From Paenibacillus dokdonensis (lineage in GTDB: Bacteria > Bacillota > Bacilli > Paenibacillales > Paenibacillaceae): a DNA stretch of 64,000 bases. Location: the NCBI RefSeq assembly GCF_004916975.1, contig NZ_STGQ01000002.1:496001-560000 (forward strand), in the 5' to 3' direction. The position numbers and the translations under genes are program-made. The notes under the pieces are model-generated. The model was not told where the DNA came from. It worked only from the letters and a program-made list of their open reading frames with translations, and ran no database searches. This document shows, piece by piece, positions 33,089 through 41,925 of this stretch. How positions within the stretch are numbered: position 1 is the first letter of the stretch; every line of letters begins with the position of its first letter.

Positions 33089-33252
33089 GGATCTGACGGG
33101 CGATACCGGCCTGATGGCATGATCGTGGAACGTAGAGGATGCACCATCTCGAAGGTGCATGACGGCGTTGTCAGTCAAATTGACCTTGAATGAACTGCGT
33201 CTAGAAGAACTATATGTATCGCATCCACGATGCAAATCCACAACATGATCTT

Positions 33253-33284
33253 GAGCGGACACTCCTAAAGTGTTCGCTCTTTTA
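33253..33284 (+). terminator. Terminator of the SDR/hydrolase operon
   Basis: GAGCGGACACT and AGTGTTCGCTC around CCTAA, then TTTTAG; imperfect but strong stem, 165 bases after the hydrolase stop. Confidence 0.75.
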
Positions 33285-33341
33285 GTGTTTTCTTAATTTC
33301 CAAAGGGACAGGGGCGGTGCTGCGGCAGTTTAGGGAGTGTT

Positions 33342-33367
33342 TTCGCCTTCACTTAAGGTACGGTTCA
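33342..33367. repeat. Palindromic repeat family A, copy c (left half)
   Basis: TTCGCCTTCACTTAAGGTAC then GGTTCA matches the left half of family A; the right half is not recognisable. Confidence 0.55.
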
Positions 33368-33532
33368 CCTCAGTTGGCACAATTCCATCGGAGGCCCCCC
33401 TTTCTTCTTTCAATTATATTGAATGCTATCTTGAATTCTATTCACTTTTATTGAGAGTATCACGACTCTATACTGAGTACAAGAGATCACAGTGAACATG
33501 TGGTTTTTCATTTTGAAGGGAGCGACCATACG

Positions 33533-34552
33533 ATGGATTATGAAATTTTTAATTTGGGTGATGTACTTTTACAATCAGGAGTGACGTTACCCAATGCTTT
33601 TCTTGCTTATAAAACATACGGAAAATTAAATGAACAGAAAGATAATGTGATTGTCTATCCAACGGCATTTGGAGATCAGCATGTTCAGAATGAATGGCTC
33701 ATTGGCAGCGGAATGGCACTTGATCCAGAGAAATATTTTATTATCGTTCCAAATTTGCTGGGTAATGGACTTTCATCCTCTCCCAGCAACACGCCGCATC
33801 CATTCGAGCGGTCTAACTTTCCACAGGTAACTATCTATGACAACGTACAATTCCAGCATCAACTACTGACCGAAAAATTCGGCATTCAGAAGATTGCTCT
33901 CGTCGTCGGATGGTCCATGGGCGGCATTCAGGCATTTCAATGGGGGGCAAGTTACCCGGAGATGGTCGAACGGATTGCACCTTTCGGAGGTATCGCCAAA
34001 CCTTGGCCTCACACATATGTAGTGCTGGATGGTGTAAAATCCTCACTGCTATCTGCAGTCGGCTTCGACTCAAGTAAACTAAACCAGTTGACTTCTGCAG
34101 ACATGCGCGCCGTTGGTCGGGTGTATGCGGGATGGGGATTATCACATGCGTTTTATCGAGAGGAGCTTTATCGTGAGATGGGATTTGACTCATTGGAGGA
34201 TTTTGTAGCTGGTGTCTGGGAAAATAGCTTTATGAATATGGATCCACATAACGTCCTAGCCATGTTATGGACAGGCCAGCATGCAGACATTAGTGCCAAC
34301 TCTTCCTATAACGGAGATTTTGATAAGGCACTTAATAGCATAAAGGCATTTGCTTGCATTATGCCGGGAAGTACCGATCTCTTCTGCACAGCGGACGATA
34401 ATGCATATGAAGCTGCACGTATCCCTAATGCTAGTCTTAACCCGATCCAGTCAATCTGGGGTCACTTTGCCGGCCGCGGTATCAACAGTGCCGATAATGA
34501 ATTCATCGATGACAATCTGAAGCACTTGTTGTCACTTAGCGCTAACGAATAG
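33533..34552 (+). CDS. MetX-like alpha/beta hydrolase (homoserine O-acetyltransferase family)
   Basis: A 339-residue protein of the MetX/esterase family: LPNAFLAYKTYGKLNEQKDN and the substrate loop NLLGNGLSSSPSNTPHPFER, nucleophile elbow G-W-S128-M-G-G, and an aspartate-histidine pair FCTADDNAYEAA/IWGHFAGRG. True MetX acetylates homoserine; this shorter type with GNGLSSSPSN is usually annotated as a plain alpha/beta hydrolase in Bacillota, so I would not assign methionine synthesis. ATG at 33533 (MDYEIF) has AAGGGAGCG upstream and is preferred to the upstream in-frame ATG-like start at 33500. Single gene, terminator downstream. Confidence 0.85.
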   Translation: MDYEIFNLGDVLLQSGVTLPNAFLAYKTYGKLNEQKDNVIVYPTAFGDQHVQNEWLIGSGMALDPEKYFIIVPNLLGNGLSSSPSNTPHPFERSNFPQVTIYDNVQFQHQLLTEKFGIQKIALVVGWSMGGIQAFQWGASYPEMVERIAPFGGIAKPWPHTYVVLDGVKSSLLSAVGFDSSKLNQLTSADMRAVGRVYAGWGLSHAFYREELYREMGFDSLEDFVAGVWENSFMNMDPHNVLAMLWTGQHADISANSSYNGDFDKALNSIKAFACIMPGSTDLFCTADDNAYEAARIPNASLNPIQSIWGHFAGRGINSADNEFIDDNLKHLLSLSANE

Positions 34553-34580
34553 AACGTCATCAACCTAACGAATCGTATTT

Positions 34581-34616
34581 GAGGTCACCAGAATGTACTG
34601 GTTTGACCTCTTTTTT
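34581..34616 (+). terminator. Terminator of the MetX-like gene
   Basis: GAGGTCA with CCAG inner arm, and CTGG with TGACCTC, then six T; 28 bases after the stop. Confidence 0.85.
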
Positions 34617-35015
34617 CTTTGGTCGTACTTGCTTTCACGAATTCTGCGAACGCTTTAATTTTAGTTAGGAGTACCATGCATGCATTGCTTGTTTCGACTG
34701 ATATACCAGGGAATAAGTCTTTTACCATTGAGAGATCGAGCTAACCTTTGATGAGAAGATTGAGGAACACTTCCAAACTATTGCCCCTTCCGCTAATGAA
34801 GCAGAGGGGGCTTTTTGTGTACCTAGCAAAATAGTTCGTAGTAAGTAGAAGATTATGATAGCAATCTAATTTTTTATATCGTATGATTTTTCACATACAA
34901 TAAGATTTTGCAATAATAAGCTTCATATATATATCGTATTACACTTTAGGGGGATAAGGCGTACTGCGGATTATTTATATTTTCCGTACGGGAGTTTTTT
35001 CGGAATGGAGAGACT
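34617..35015. other. Intergenic region upstream of the serine hydrolase
   Basis: A short minus-strand frame (LLTKIKAFAEFVKASTTKEK) at about 34610-34675 may be a relic. An orphan terminator stands at 34783-34816. The 34860-34950 stretch is AT-rich and probably holds the promoter of the next gene. Confidence 0.35.
34783..34816 (+). terminator. Orphan terminator
   Basis: GCCCC and GGGGC arms with a CCGCT/AGCAG inner pair and TTTTTG. No plus-strand gene ends just before it. Confidence 0.6.
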
Positions 35016-36464
35016 ATGAAAAAAATTATTGTCTTTATGATTGCATTACTTATACTGTTCACTGGATTCGCAACACCAAGTTATGCATTATCAGATTCGC
35101 AATCTGATTCAATACAAACATTGTTGGATGATGCAAGCCGTATATCAGGTGTACCGGGAATGTCAATCTCAATACTTGCGAACAATGAAGTGCTCTACTT
35201 TTCTTCCGGGTACGCAGATCGTGAAAAGGGACTGGCGGCAAGTGAAAATACACTATATGAGCTGGCTTCGGTAAGTAAAGCTTTTACCGGCATGGGTATT
35301 CAGCTGCTGGAAGAACAAGGACTGCTGTCAATGACAGACTCTATCCAGAAATATTTGCCTTGGTTTACGTTAAAGTATCAGGGGAAACACGTTGATATGC
35401 AAAGTATGACACTCAATAACTTTTTACACCATACTAGCGGGTTAACAAATGGCAGTCACAGTCAAAACATTCCACAAGGCAATACGCCGGATATGTTGCA
35501 AAAAACCGTAGAAATGCTCGTAGATTCTGAATTGTCGTTCTATCCTGGTGAGCAGTATAATTACGGAACTGTTAATTATGACGTATTAGGTCTGGTTATT
35601 GAGATTGTGTCGGGACAAAGCTATGAAGATTTTATGAGGGAACAGGTATTTCAGCCGCTCAGTCTTCACCAGACGTATGTTTACAAAGAAGATGCTCAAG
35701 CCACCGGACAGTTGGCACAGGGCTACCGTTCTTCCTTTTTTATGACAACTCCATATAACGCGCCGGATTATTCCGGGAATAAACCCGCAGGCTACATCAT
35801 TTCTAGTACAAAAGATATGGCGCGTTGGATGGGCATACAGATGGGTATTGTGCAGGATATACCCGAAATATTCCACACGGTTATCGAAAAATCACATCAG
35901 GGTGATATGTCTGTTCCGGCTGTCAACGAAATGTATTATGCGGCGGGCTGGTCGGTTAACGCCAACCAAACGATTATAGAGCACCCAGGGGGCAATCCCA
36001 ATTTCGGAACCGAAGTGGCCATACTGCCAAATGAACGAACAGCCATCTGCTTGCTGACCAACGGCGCAAATATCAATAGAAGCATGGTACTAAAAGTTAA
36101 AGATATATTAGACGGCAATCTGACGCAGTCATATAGAATAAGCGGCATACAGCTTTTGGACATCATTTTGTCGTCTACCACAATTATTCTTTGCCCCTTG
36201 GCCGTTCTGTTCTTTCTCTTAGGATTACGCAGAAGGAAAACGAATGAGCCGCAGCCAATGACAAAAAAGCGAATAATCGTAACAGCTATTTTGCTGATTG
36301 CTACGATTGTCCAGTGTATAATGTGCTGTGCATTAGATTGGTCATCGATACTTGTTTGGCAAACATATAGTGTTCTTACAGCTTTGATTTCGTCGGCATT
36401 ATTTACAGCAAGCATTACATGGTTTGTATACACTCAGCGATATAATGCCTCGCTCCGAAAATAA
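35016..36464 (+). CDS. Serine hydrolase, class C beta-lactamase/PBP4*-like, with C-terminal membrane segments
   Basis: A 482-residue exported protein. Signal peptide at residues 1-25 (IIVFMIALLILFTGFATPSYA). The beta-lactamase-type domain carries S85-V-S-K88, Y181-N-Y183 and an H-P-G-G motif near residue 320 in place of KTG. After it three hydrophobic helices (about 370-475) anchor the protein in the membrane; family members with this tail include FmtA/PbpE-like and AmpH-like enzymes in Bacillota. Acts outside on D-Ala or ester bonds of wall polymers, peptides or drugs. GGAGAGACT ribosome site. A single gene. Confidence 0.9.
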   Translation: MKKIIVFMIALLILFTGFATPSYALSDSQSDSIQTLLDDASRISGVPGMSISILANNEVLYFSSGYADREKGLAASENTLYELASVSKAFTGMGIQLLEEQGLLSMTDSIQKYLPWFTLKYQGKHVDMQSMTLNNFLHHTSGLTNGSHSQNIPQGNTPDMLQKTVEMLVDSELSFYPGEQYNYGTVNYDVLGLVIEIVSGQSYEDFMREQVFQPLSLHQTYVYKEDAQATGQLAQGYRSSFFMTTPYNAPDYSGNKPAGYIISSTKDMARWMGIQMGIVQDIPEIFHTVIEKSHQGDMSVPAVNEMYYAAGWSVNANQTIIEHPGGNPNFGTEVAILPNERTAICLLTNGANINRSMVLKVKDILDGNLTQSYRISGIQLLDIILSSTTIILCPLAVLFFLLGLRRRKTNEPQPMTKKRIIVTAILLIATIVQCIMCCALDWSSILVWQTYSVLTALISSALFTASITWFVYTQRYNASLRK

Positions 36465-36559
36465 GCATTTCATTCGTTCGCCTTATTGAAAAAACGTGAA
36501 GATTTCTTTTAATGAGAGAACAATACCAGCAAAAAGGAAGTGCCAGGCCCCCCCTATTT

Positions 36560-36581
36560 TTCGCCCTATTTATGGTACGGG
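36560..36581. repeat. Palindromic repeat family A, copy d (left half)
   Basis: TTCGCCCTATTTATGGTACG, joined directly to the GAGCTTGCCGCGGC hairpin that in the intact cluster at 58194 is separated by the right arm. Shows a deletion in the rearranged copy. Confidence 0.7.
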
Positions 36582-36643
36582 AGCTTGCCGCGGCAGTTCC
36601 TTTGGGTCGTATAGAACCTTTATCTGCTCTGATTATTTAATGA

Positions 36644-37350
36644 CTACAAATGAGATCCCCCTGTCGCATCAAGTAATTGGGCTGTGACAAAGCGGCCATC
36701 CCGGGATGCAAGAAACGCGACAACATCGGCAATATCGGAGGGTTCTCCCATTCGTCCAAGAGCAACTATGTCGGCAGGGAGTTTTTGCGCTTCTGGGGAA
36801 TCAAGAAAGTCCGCATTCATGTCGGTTCTAACCATGCCGGGTAAAACTGCATTTACCGTGATCCCTCGAGAACCAAGCAGTTTTGCAAGATGAAGAGTGA
36901 AGGTATTGATTGCTCCTTTTGTTAAGTTATAGGCCATAATAGACGGGTAGGCAACCCTTGTAACACCCGAAGAAATATTGATTATACGCCCTTCATCGCG
37001 CAATCGAGAGAGCGACTGTTGAACTAAAAAGAATGGCGCCTTGACGTTAACTGCAAATATTTCATCGAAGGCTATTTCTGTCGTTTCTTCAAACGATTCT
37101 GGTATACCGATACCCGCATTGTTGACAAGTATGTCATAGTGATTATCACTGGTTCGAGCCTTGAGTTCCTCATCAAGCAATTGAATGAGTTGATTAACTC
37201 CGGCAACCGAGCCCAGGTTGGCACCGATTGGGAATGCTTCGCCTCCATTCGCTATTATAGTCTCCACCACATCCCTTGCGGCATCCTGCTTACTTCCATA
37301 ATGAACGGCAACCATTGCACCTTCTCTTGCTAGTCGTAATGAGATTTCTC
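36644..37350 (-). pseudogene. Truncated SDR, second copy of the gene at 58315
   Basis: Nearly identical at the DNA level to 58315-59021, but it stops at 37350, right after EISLRLAREGAM, so the first ~20 residues including the TGGSRGIG nucleotide-binding turn are missing. The remaining part has the catalytic serine (INISSGVTR) and Y-x3-K (MAYNLTK). The longest open frame, from an internal ATG at 37315, gives 223 residues. Without the Rossmann turn it is probably inactive. A family A half repeat takes over at 37351. Confidence 0.9.
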
Positions 37351-37372
37351 ACCGTACCACAAGTAGGGCGAA
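37351..37372. repeat. Palindromic repeat family A, copy e (half)
   Basis: ACCGTACCACAAGTAGGGCG then AA: reverse orientation of the half repeat at 60831. It marks the join between the SDR fragment and the inverted MarR segment. Confidence 0.85.
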
Positions 37373-37498
37373 TAATCATGTTGCGGGCGTGGCGCGGAAT
37401 TGATGATGAGCGTGTGATGTGAGGAATTACAGAGCCTCACATTATCTATTCCTATTTTGAGTAAGATGATTCAGATGTTGTATCAGTTGCTTACGTGA
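37351..37498 (-). repeat. Inverted copy of 60703-60850 with a marR 3' end
   Basis: About 148 bp here is the reverse complement of 60703-60850, with a handful of differences. It holds the final ~18 codons of the MarR gene (RKQLIQHLN, then LTQNRNR, stop at 37442-37444 on the minus strand) and the family A half repeat. Homology ends at GTTGCTTACGTGA near 37498. Confidence 0.88.
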
Positions 37499-37519
37499 CC
37501 TCTTGTATATTTCAGAATG

Positions 37520-38002
37520 TTAATTGTTTTTTGGCTGTGAATCCAAGACATTCTTTATAGGTTTTTGAAGTACGTCCACAATGGCTGCGATGATACTTGT
37601 TGCCAAGATGCCCATTAGACCTAGAGATATTGGACCTGCTGCATCATCACCTGTGAATTGTGCACGCACCCTTAAATAAACTATTGCTAACAAAATGAAA
37701 AAAATGACAGTAAAAGTGCATTTTTTTATTACCTCCAAAGAATGAAGAGATAACTCAGAGAATGCATTTTTCTTTTCGATGTAGTTTAAAAGTTTAAATA
37801 CTTGATACAACGCCACAGAAAACGTAATACATATTCCATATGCACATACCAAAAGTGGATATAGCGAATAATCGCCCGGACGCTCTATTGCATCTCTTCT
37901 GGCTGCTTCAGGCAAAAAAACTATACCCACGGCAAGCACTGCAATTCCAATCAGAAAAATTATTACCTTTAAGAAAGTGCTAGAACTTCGTTTAACATTC
38001 AT
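37520..38002 (-). CDS. DUF2975 family membrane protein
   Basis: A 160-residue protein with four predicted membrane helices: TFLKVIIFLIGIAVLAVGIVF (1), YPLLVCAYGICITFSVALYQVF (2), FTVIFFILLAIVYLRV (3) and PISLGLMGILATSIIAAIVDVL (4). The topology and the K-L-L-x-Y-I-E-K-x-x-A-F-S loop after helix 2 fit DUF2975 (YoaS-like). DUF2975 genes usually stand directly before a small Cro/XRE regulator. Here that partner is missing: the downstream side is replaced by the inverted MarR segment, so the operon may be truncated. ATG at 38002, TGGAG upstream; strongly AT-rich. Confidence 0.8.
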   Translation of the reverse strand: MNVKRSSSTFLKVIIFLIGIAVLAVGIVFLPEAARRDAIERPGDYSLYPLLVCAYGICITFSVALYQVFKLLNYIEKKNAFSELSLHSLEVIKKCTFTVIFFILLAIVYLRVRAQFTGDDAAGPISLGLMGILATSIIAAIVDVLQKPIKNVLDSQPKNN

Positions 38003-38562
38003 TTTAAACACTCCATTTATTTAATGACAATACGACTTTAACATAAAATATATCGTTTTGCGATAAATTAATATTGTTTTTTATTATATTATTATTGTTT
38101 TGGAATATCCTTTTAGTTTTAAAAAAAATAAAAAAATAAAAAGCATTCCTCATTACAAAGAAATGCTCTTACTTTAAAATATCAAATTTACAGCTTCTTC
38201 AATAAAAAAATGCCATGTAAATTAATAAAATCCATGCTTTATGTAGTATTTTTATAGAACCATATGTTGGAGTATCTTTCTATATCGTTTTCGTTTCAAA
38301 TTTCACTCATAGTCTGTCTATGGAAGTACCTACGGCATATCTGACAACGATAAACATGGAAAAGGTGTAACCCCCCCACCCTTAACCTCATCAGGAGAAC
38401 GCTTGGACAGCCATGTAAGGCATGTTCCAATTCTACCTGAAGTTTATCACCAACGTTATCCTTCATCGATATTAGAAAAGTTGGTCTCATTGGAAGTTGA
38501 AAAGAAAAAGCTAATCCAGCAGAAGAAGGATACGGAGTATGAACTCAATTAACGACGACTTT

Positions 38563-38606
38563 ATGCTTACTTGTGATAGGGTTCACCGTATCATCTATAG
38601 AGCGAA
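38563..38606. repeat. Palindromic repeat family A, copy f
   Basis: TACTTGTGATAGGGTTCACC then GTATCATCTATAGAGCGAA: both halves recognisable with several changes. Confidence 0.65.
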
Positions 38607-38704
38607 GCCAAATGCTCGTACTCCAAAGGCTTGGTGGAGCTTCACCTATTTCTTTTCTTCAGTCATAACTCCATAATTCTTCAACAGTCCTCTTTTGGTT
38701 TGAT

Positions 38705-38729
38705 CCCGACTTACATGAGATACGGTTCA
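38705..38729. repeat. Palindromic repeat family A, copy f2 (left half)
   Basis: CCCGACTTACATGAGATACG then GTTCA; half copy 100 bp after copy f. Confidence 0.5.
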
Positions 38730-38797
38730 AACAACCTTAACGTAAAAAGCCCCCTAAGAAGATGTCTCATTCTTCAAAGAGGCGCACTGGTATATCT

Positions 38798-39004
38798 CTA
38801 TTTAGAATATAAGAAATGGCTGTAATCAATATCCTCAAAAACATTAACTATTAGTTTTGAAATTTCCCTAGAGTTTGTCGAAGAAGCATTATAGTCTGCA
38901 TCCTCAAGAAATGACTCACTTAAATCAGTTCTGATTACTTTTAAGAATGCATCCCTCGCTTCATCATGATGAAGTATTTCTTCTAGTATCTGCTCATTTG
39001 TCAT
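38798..39004 (-). CDS. Small acidic protein of unknown function, possibly truncated at its start
   Basis: A 68-residue acidic frame, MTNEQILEEILHHDEARDAF onwards to DYSHFLYSK. AT-rich composition and internal consistency suggest real coding sequence. It has no ribosome site, and its ATG (39002-39004) overlaps the ATG of the divergent SDR (39003-39005), so the two frames meet at a breakpoint; the true N-terminus may have been lost. No family recognised. Confidence 0.45.
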   Translation of the reverse strand: MTNEQILEEILHHDEARDAFLKVIRTDLSESFLEDADYNASSTNSREISKLIVNVFEDIDYSHFLYSK

Positions 39005-39728
39005 GGGAAACGGAATTCAAGGTCAACGCGTCATTATTATGGGCGGTACTTCCGGTATGGGCGTCGCATCAGCACAGATGCTTTCAGCAGGAGGAGCCGA
39101 GGTCGTCATTACAGGGCGGGACAGCGCCAAGCTTGAAGAAGCACTTCGGCAGCTCGGAGGCAACGCTTCGGGCGAGTGTCTCGATGCGAGCTCCCCGGAA
39201 GCGGTCAAAACATTCTACGAACGCCAAGGCGCATTCGATCATCTCATTATATCCGTGTCCGGTGCCAAGGGAGCTGGGAATTTCCGTGAGCTCACACTGG
39301 ATGATCTGCGCGGCGGCTTCGAGGCCAAATTCTGGCCGCAGCTCACGGCAGCCCAACTGGGCTTGAACACGATCAGTGCGAACGGCTCCATCACGTTCAT
39401 TACGGCCATCTCCGCCCGTAGCGTTTCGCCGGGGACTTCCGGCCTAGCCGCCATCAACGCAGCGCTGGAAGCGATGGTGCCCATTCTTGCGCTCGAGCTT
39501 TCGCCGCTGCGTGTCAATGCCGTTTCACCAGGAGTCGTCAACACAGCCTGGTGGAATTGGCTGCCGGTTGAGCAGCGCGAGGCAGCGTTTAGCGGTTATG
39601 CCGAAAATACACCGGTCGGTCGGGTAGGCGCACCCGATGATATTGCCAAGGCCATCGCCTATCTGGTCGACAATACCTTTGTAACCGGAACGGTTCTCGA
39701 AGTGGACGGCGGCCTGCGGCTGAAATAA
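39003..39728 (+). CDS. SDR family protein lacking the catalytic Tyr-Lys pair
   Basis: A 241-residue SDR with an intact nucleotide-binding turn (IIMGGTSGMGVASAQML, residues ~11-27) and C-terminal DGGLRL. The usual catalytic Y-x3-K is replaced: the aligned stretch PGTSGLAAINAALEAM has Leu and Asn there, and the catalytic Ser region reads TFITAISAR. Similar SDRs occur in Bacillota and may act as sensors, epimerases or structural partners. There is no ribosome site before the ATG at 39003, and GC-rich coding begins abruptly here, next to the AT-rich small gene on the other strand, so the promoter region looks lost. Confidence 0.8.
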   Translation: MGNGIQGQRVIIMGGTSGMGVASAQMLSAGGAEVVITGRDSAKLEEALRQLGGNASGECLDASSPEAVKTFYERQGAFDHLIISVSGAKGAGNFRELTLDDLRGGFEAKFWPQLTAAQLGLNTISANGSITFITAISARSVSPGTSGLAAINAALEAMVPILALELSPLRVNAVSPGVVNTAWWNWLPVEQREAAFSGYAENTPVGRVGAPDDIAKAIAYLVDNTFVTGTVLEVDGGLRLK

Positions 39729-39801
39729 ATCGATCTGTCTGAATGCAGCCGAACCGAATCTTCCGCATATGCCGGCGTACATGCGCTGAGTTGAAATGCA
39801 T

Positions 39802-39841
39802 CGCAAAGCGGGCAGTCCCATCAAGGACTGCCCGCTTTGCG
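39802..39841. terminator. Strong perfect hairpin after the SDR
   Basis: CGCAAAGCGGGCAGTCC and GGACTGCCCGCTTTGCG, 17-bp arms with six-base loop. T run is weak (GTGGTTTA), but stem strength and position suggest termination. Confidence 0.75.
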
Positions 39842-39980
39842 TGGTTTATAAGTTCCTTGTTCCATGCGTTCATGCACTAGGCCTGCCGAGCGAGCCGCCG
39901 AAGGACTGGAAACTCATGAAGCAACTGCATCTCGCTTTTTAGCAAAATCCAAAACTCCCGTAAAGTACCCCCGCTCTAAA

Positions 39981-40014
39981 TTTAGCCCAACTAGTGGTAC
40001 GGTTCTAAATTGAG
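39981..40014. repeat. Degenerate palindromic repeat family A, copy m
   Basis: TTAGCCCAACTAGTGGTACG then GTTCTAAATTGAG retains the core of the left half. Confidence 0.4.
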
Positions 40015-40032
40015 TTGTTAAAATATGACCTA

Positions 40033-40659
40033 TTATTGGGTTGAATTCATGAGTTCATAGAAATACTTTGATTCATGGGTTTTATACAGACTATACCATG
40101 CATCTAAAGCTTCAGAAGGAAATACATCCAATGCTCTCAAAATATGTACAGAAAATTCTAAAGGAGCTATACCAGATGCGGTGATCAAATTTCCATCCGT
40201 TACTACAGGCTCCGTTCTATAATACTTTTCACCTGTATACGTGGGACAAGTCATTTTGAGGTATTCCAGATCATTGCTTGTATGCGGGCGTAAATTTAGC
40301 AATCCTGTCTGGGCAAGTCGTATCGTAGCACCACAAATTGCCGCAACCAATACACCTTCTTCTAAACACTTTTCAACAACGCTAATGATTGGTCGGTGAA
40401 TTGTTTCTGACCATGTATCTCCACCTGGTAAAATCAGTGTATCCGTGTTTTCGAAGCTGCACTCTTCCAGCTTGATGTCAGGAAGTATTCTCAATCCACC
40501 CATTGTCGTTACGGGAGTCATATCATTTCCCACAGTAACTATTTTTAATGGAGCCCGCCCTTTTTTAAAATATCTTCCCGAGTTCAGTTCAGCAGTTAAG
40601 TAACCAATTTCCCAGTCCGCCATTGTGTCAAATACATAGAGATATACTGTATTTTTCAT
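40033..40659 (-). CDS. DJ-1/PfpI family protein (glutamine amidotransferase-like)
   Basis: A 208-residue class I amidotransferase fold. The nucleophile C109 sits in VAAICGAT, with NTDTLILPGGDTWSET before it and ITASGIAPLEFSVHILRAL after, as in YdeA-type proteins of the DJ-1/PfpI group. Functions known in the group range from chaperone to glyoxalase to protease-like stress proteins. GAGGGG ribosome site before the ATG. The next gene upstream on the same strand is a WYL regulator, which may control it, with a 106-base gap. Confidence 0.9.
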   Translation of the reverse strand: MKNTVYLYVFDTMADWEIGYLTAELNSGRYFKKGRAPLKIVTVGNDMTPVTTMGGLRILPDIKLEECSFENTDTLILPGGDTWSETIHRPIISVVEKCLEEGVLVAAICGATIRLAQTGLLNLRPHTSNDLEYLKMTCPTYTGEKYYRTEPVVTDGNLITASGIAPLEFSVHILRALDVFPSEALDAWYSLYKTHESKYFYELMNSTQ

Positions 40660-40765
40660 TTGTAATTTCCCCTCGCTTTACAATTCATCAAGTGATACCA
40701 ACCAGCGGTAATCAGTGATTATCCTCATAATAAAACAGCTTCCCTGACATCTGCAGTCAGTGAAG

Positions 40766-41731
40766 CTATTGTAGTTTATAATATTCCGTTAACTCCGACG
40801 CAGTAGCAACAAGCTTTTCCTTCAAGCTCTGCGGTTCGATGACTTGAATCGATTTCCCGTAAGGAATAAGAAAATTCGGAACATAGTTATGAATAAATTC
40901 TTCCTCAAGCCAAAAAATTGCTCGATTTAATGTCCGCTCTTTCAGATAATGACCCAAAAACCAATGCTGGCATAAGTCATCCAATGCATCTGACCTACCT
41001 TCGATCTTTAAAGAAATTATTCCGTCCTTGCCATCTAAATCAGGCAGCAGGTTTTGCATAAAAAATTCGCGGGGTGAAAAGGCTTCGGGACGCTTAAATT
41101 TGCTTTGTGTATGCTTGATTTCCAGAATCCGCTCTACTCGAAAGGTACGGATCTCATTTCTTAAGTGACAAAATGCAACCACATACCATGTATTGTTCCA
41201 GTAAACCAACCCATAGGGATCTATTAGCCTATTCTTGGGTTGTTCATCACGACTTGAACGATAATCAATTCCGACAGAGACTTCTTTATCTATAGCTTGC
41301 TCCAATTCCATCAATACAGGCTGAATAGACAAATATCGTCTCCCATTTATAACCTCATATCCGGCCAAATGACGATTAAGCATACTTTCCTGCTCTTGGT
41401 TCGTATACATTCTGAGCTTTGATGTCGCATTGCTTAGTGCCTCACTCAAAGGGTAGCCGGCTTCTTTGGCAAAAATCGCAGCATGAACGAGTGCCTTTTT
41501 CTCCTCCATATCAAATAGCAGAGGTGCTCTGATAAAAAGATTCAGCAGCCTATACCCGCCATTATGACCTGAGTCGGAGATAATCGGCACTCCACTGGCA
41601 CATAGTGCATCGATATATCGGTATACCGTCCTAATATTTATCTCCAACTTTTCGGAAATTTGTTTTGCAGTCATTTTAGCACCTGAATTTAGCAACCATA
41701 GAATCGCCAACATATTATCGTTTTTTGGCAT
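40766..41731 (-). CDS. YafY-type regulator: HTH_11 plus WYL domain
   Basis: A 321-residue regulator. The helix-turn-helix is AKQISEKLEINIRTVYRYIDALCASGVPI (residues ~20-48), followed by the GYRLL wing. The WYL domain contains VGIDYRSSRD, DPYGLVYWNNTWYVVAFC and RTFRVERI. WYL domains bind ligands or nucleic acids. The ATG at 41731 gives the family start MPKNDNMLAILWLLNSG; the longer frame to 41782 begins with GTG and a weak ribosome site. It may regulate the DJ-1 gene that follows. Confidence 0.85.
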   Translation of the reverse strand: MPKNDNMLAILWLLNSGAKMTAKQISEKLEINIRTVYRYIDALCASGVPIISDSGHNGGYRLLNLFIRAPLLFDMEEKKALVHAAIFAKEAGYPLSEALSNATSKLRMYTNQEQESMLNRHLAGYEVINGRRYLSIQPVLMELEQAIDKEVSVGIDYRSSRDEQPKNRLIDPYGLVYWNNTWYVVAFCHLRNEIRTFRVERILEIKHTQSKFKRPEAFSPREFFMQNLLPDLDGKDGIISLKIEGRSDALDDLCQHWFLGHYLKERTLNRAIFWLEEEFIHNYVPNFLIPYGKSIQVIEPQSLKEKLVATASELTEYYKLQ

Positions 41732-41892
41732 AACATTCTCAACTTTCAACTCTATTTTCTGCACTGCTTGCGACAGATCCACCTTGCACTTATTACATTA
41801 TATAAGAATTTGGCGATCTTGAAGGGGGTAGTTTCGGGGGATTTTGTCACCCATTCAGAATAGAGAATGCCTACTCGCCTAATAAATACAAT

Positions 41893-41925
41893 TTCGCCCT
41901 ACTTATGAGACGGTTCAGCTTAACA
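41893..41925. repeat. Palindromic repeat family A, copy g
   Basis: TTCGCCCTACTTATGAGACG then GTTCAGCTTAAC; the minus-strand MerR stop codon (TTA at 41920-41922) lies within it, so the repeat supplies the gene's last codon. Confidence 0.75.

Larger units (their letters stand above)
33089..33499. other. Intergenic region with terminator and half palindromic repeat
   Basis: A terminator is at 33253-33284 and a family A half repeat at 33342-33367. A short ATGCACC/GGTGCAT hairpin lies near 33138-33160. Nothing else is evident. Confidence 0.4.
38003..38797. other. Gene-poor, AT-rich region with family A repeats
   Basis: Contains repeat copies f and f2. A plus-strand frame ending TAA near 38552 (KLVSLEVEKKKLIQQKKDTE) may be a lost gene's tail, with no start. 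Otherwise only AT-rich sequence with an AAGCATT/AATGCTT hairpin near 38143-38172. Confidence 0.4.

Noticed and set aside
34610..34675. LysR N-terminal remnant on the minus strand
   Set aside because: The stretch is only about 25 codons long and too short to assign a family.
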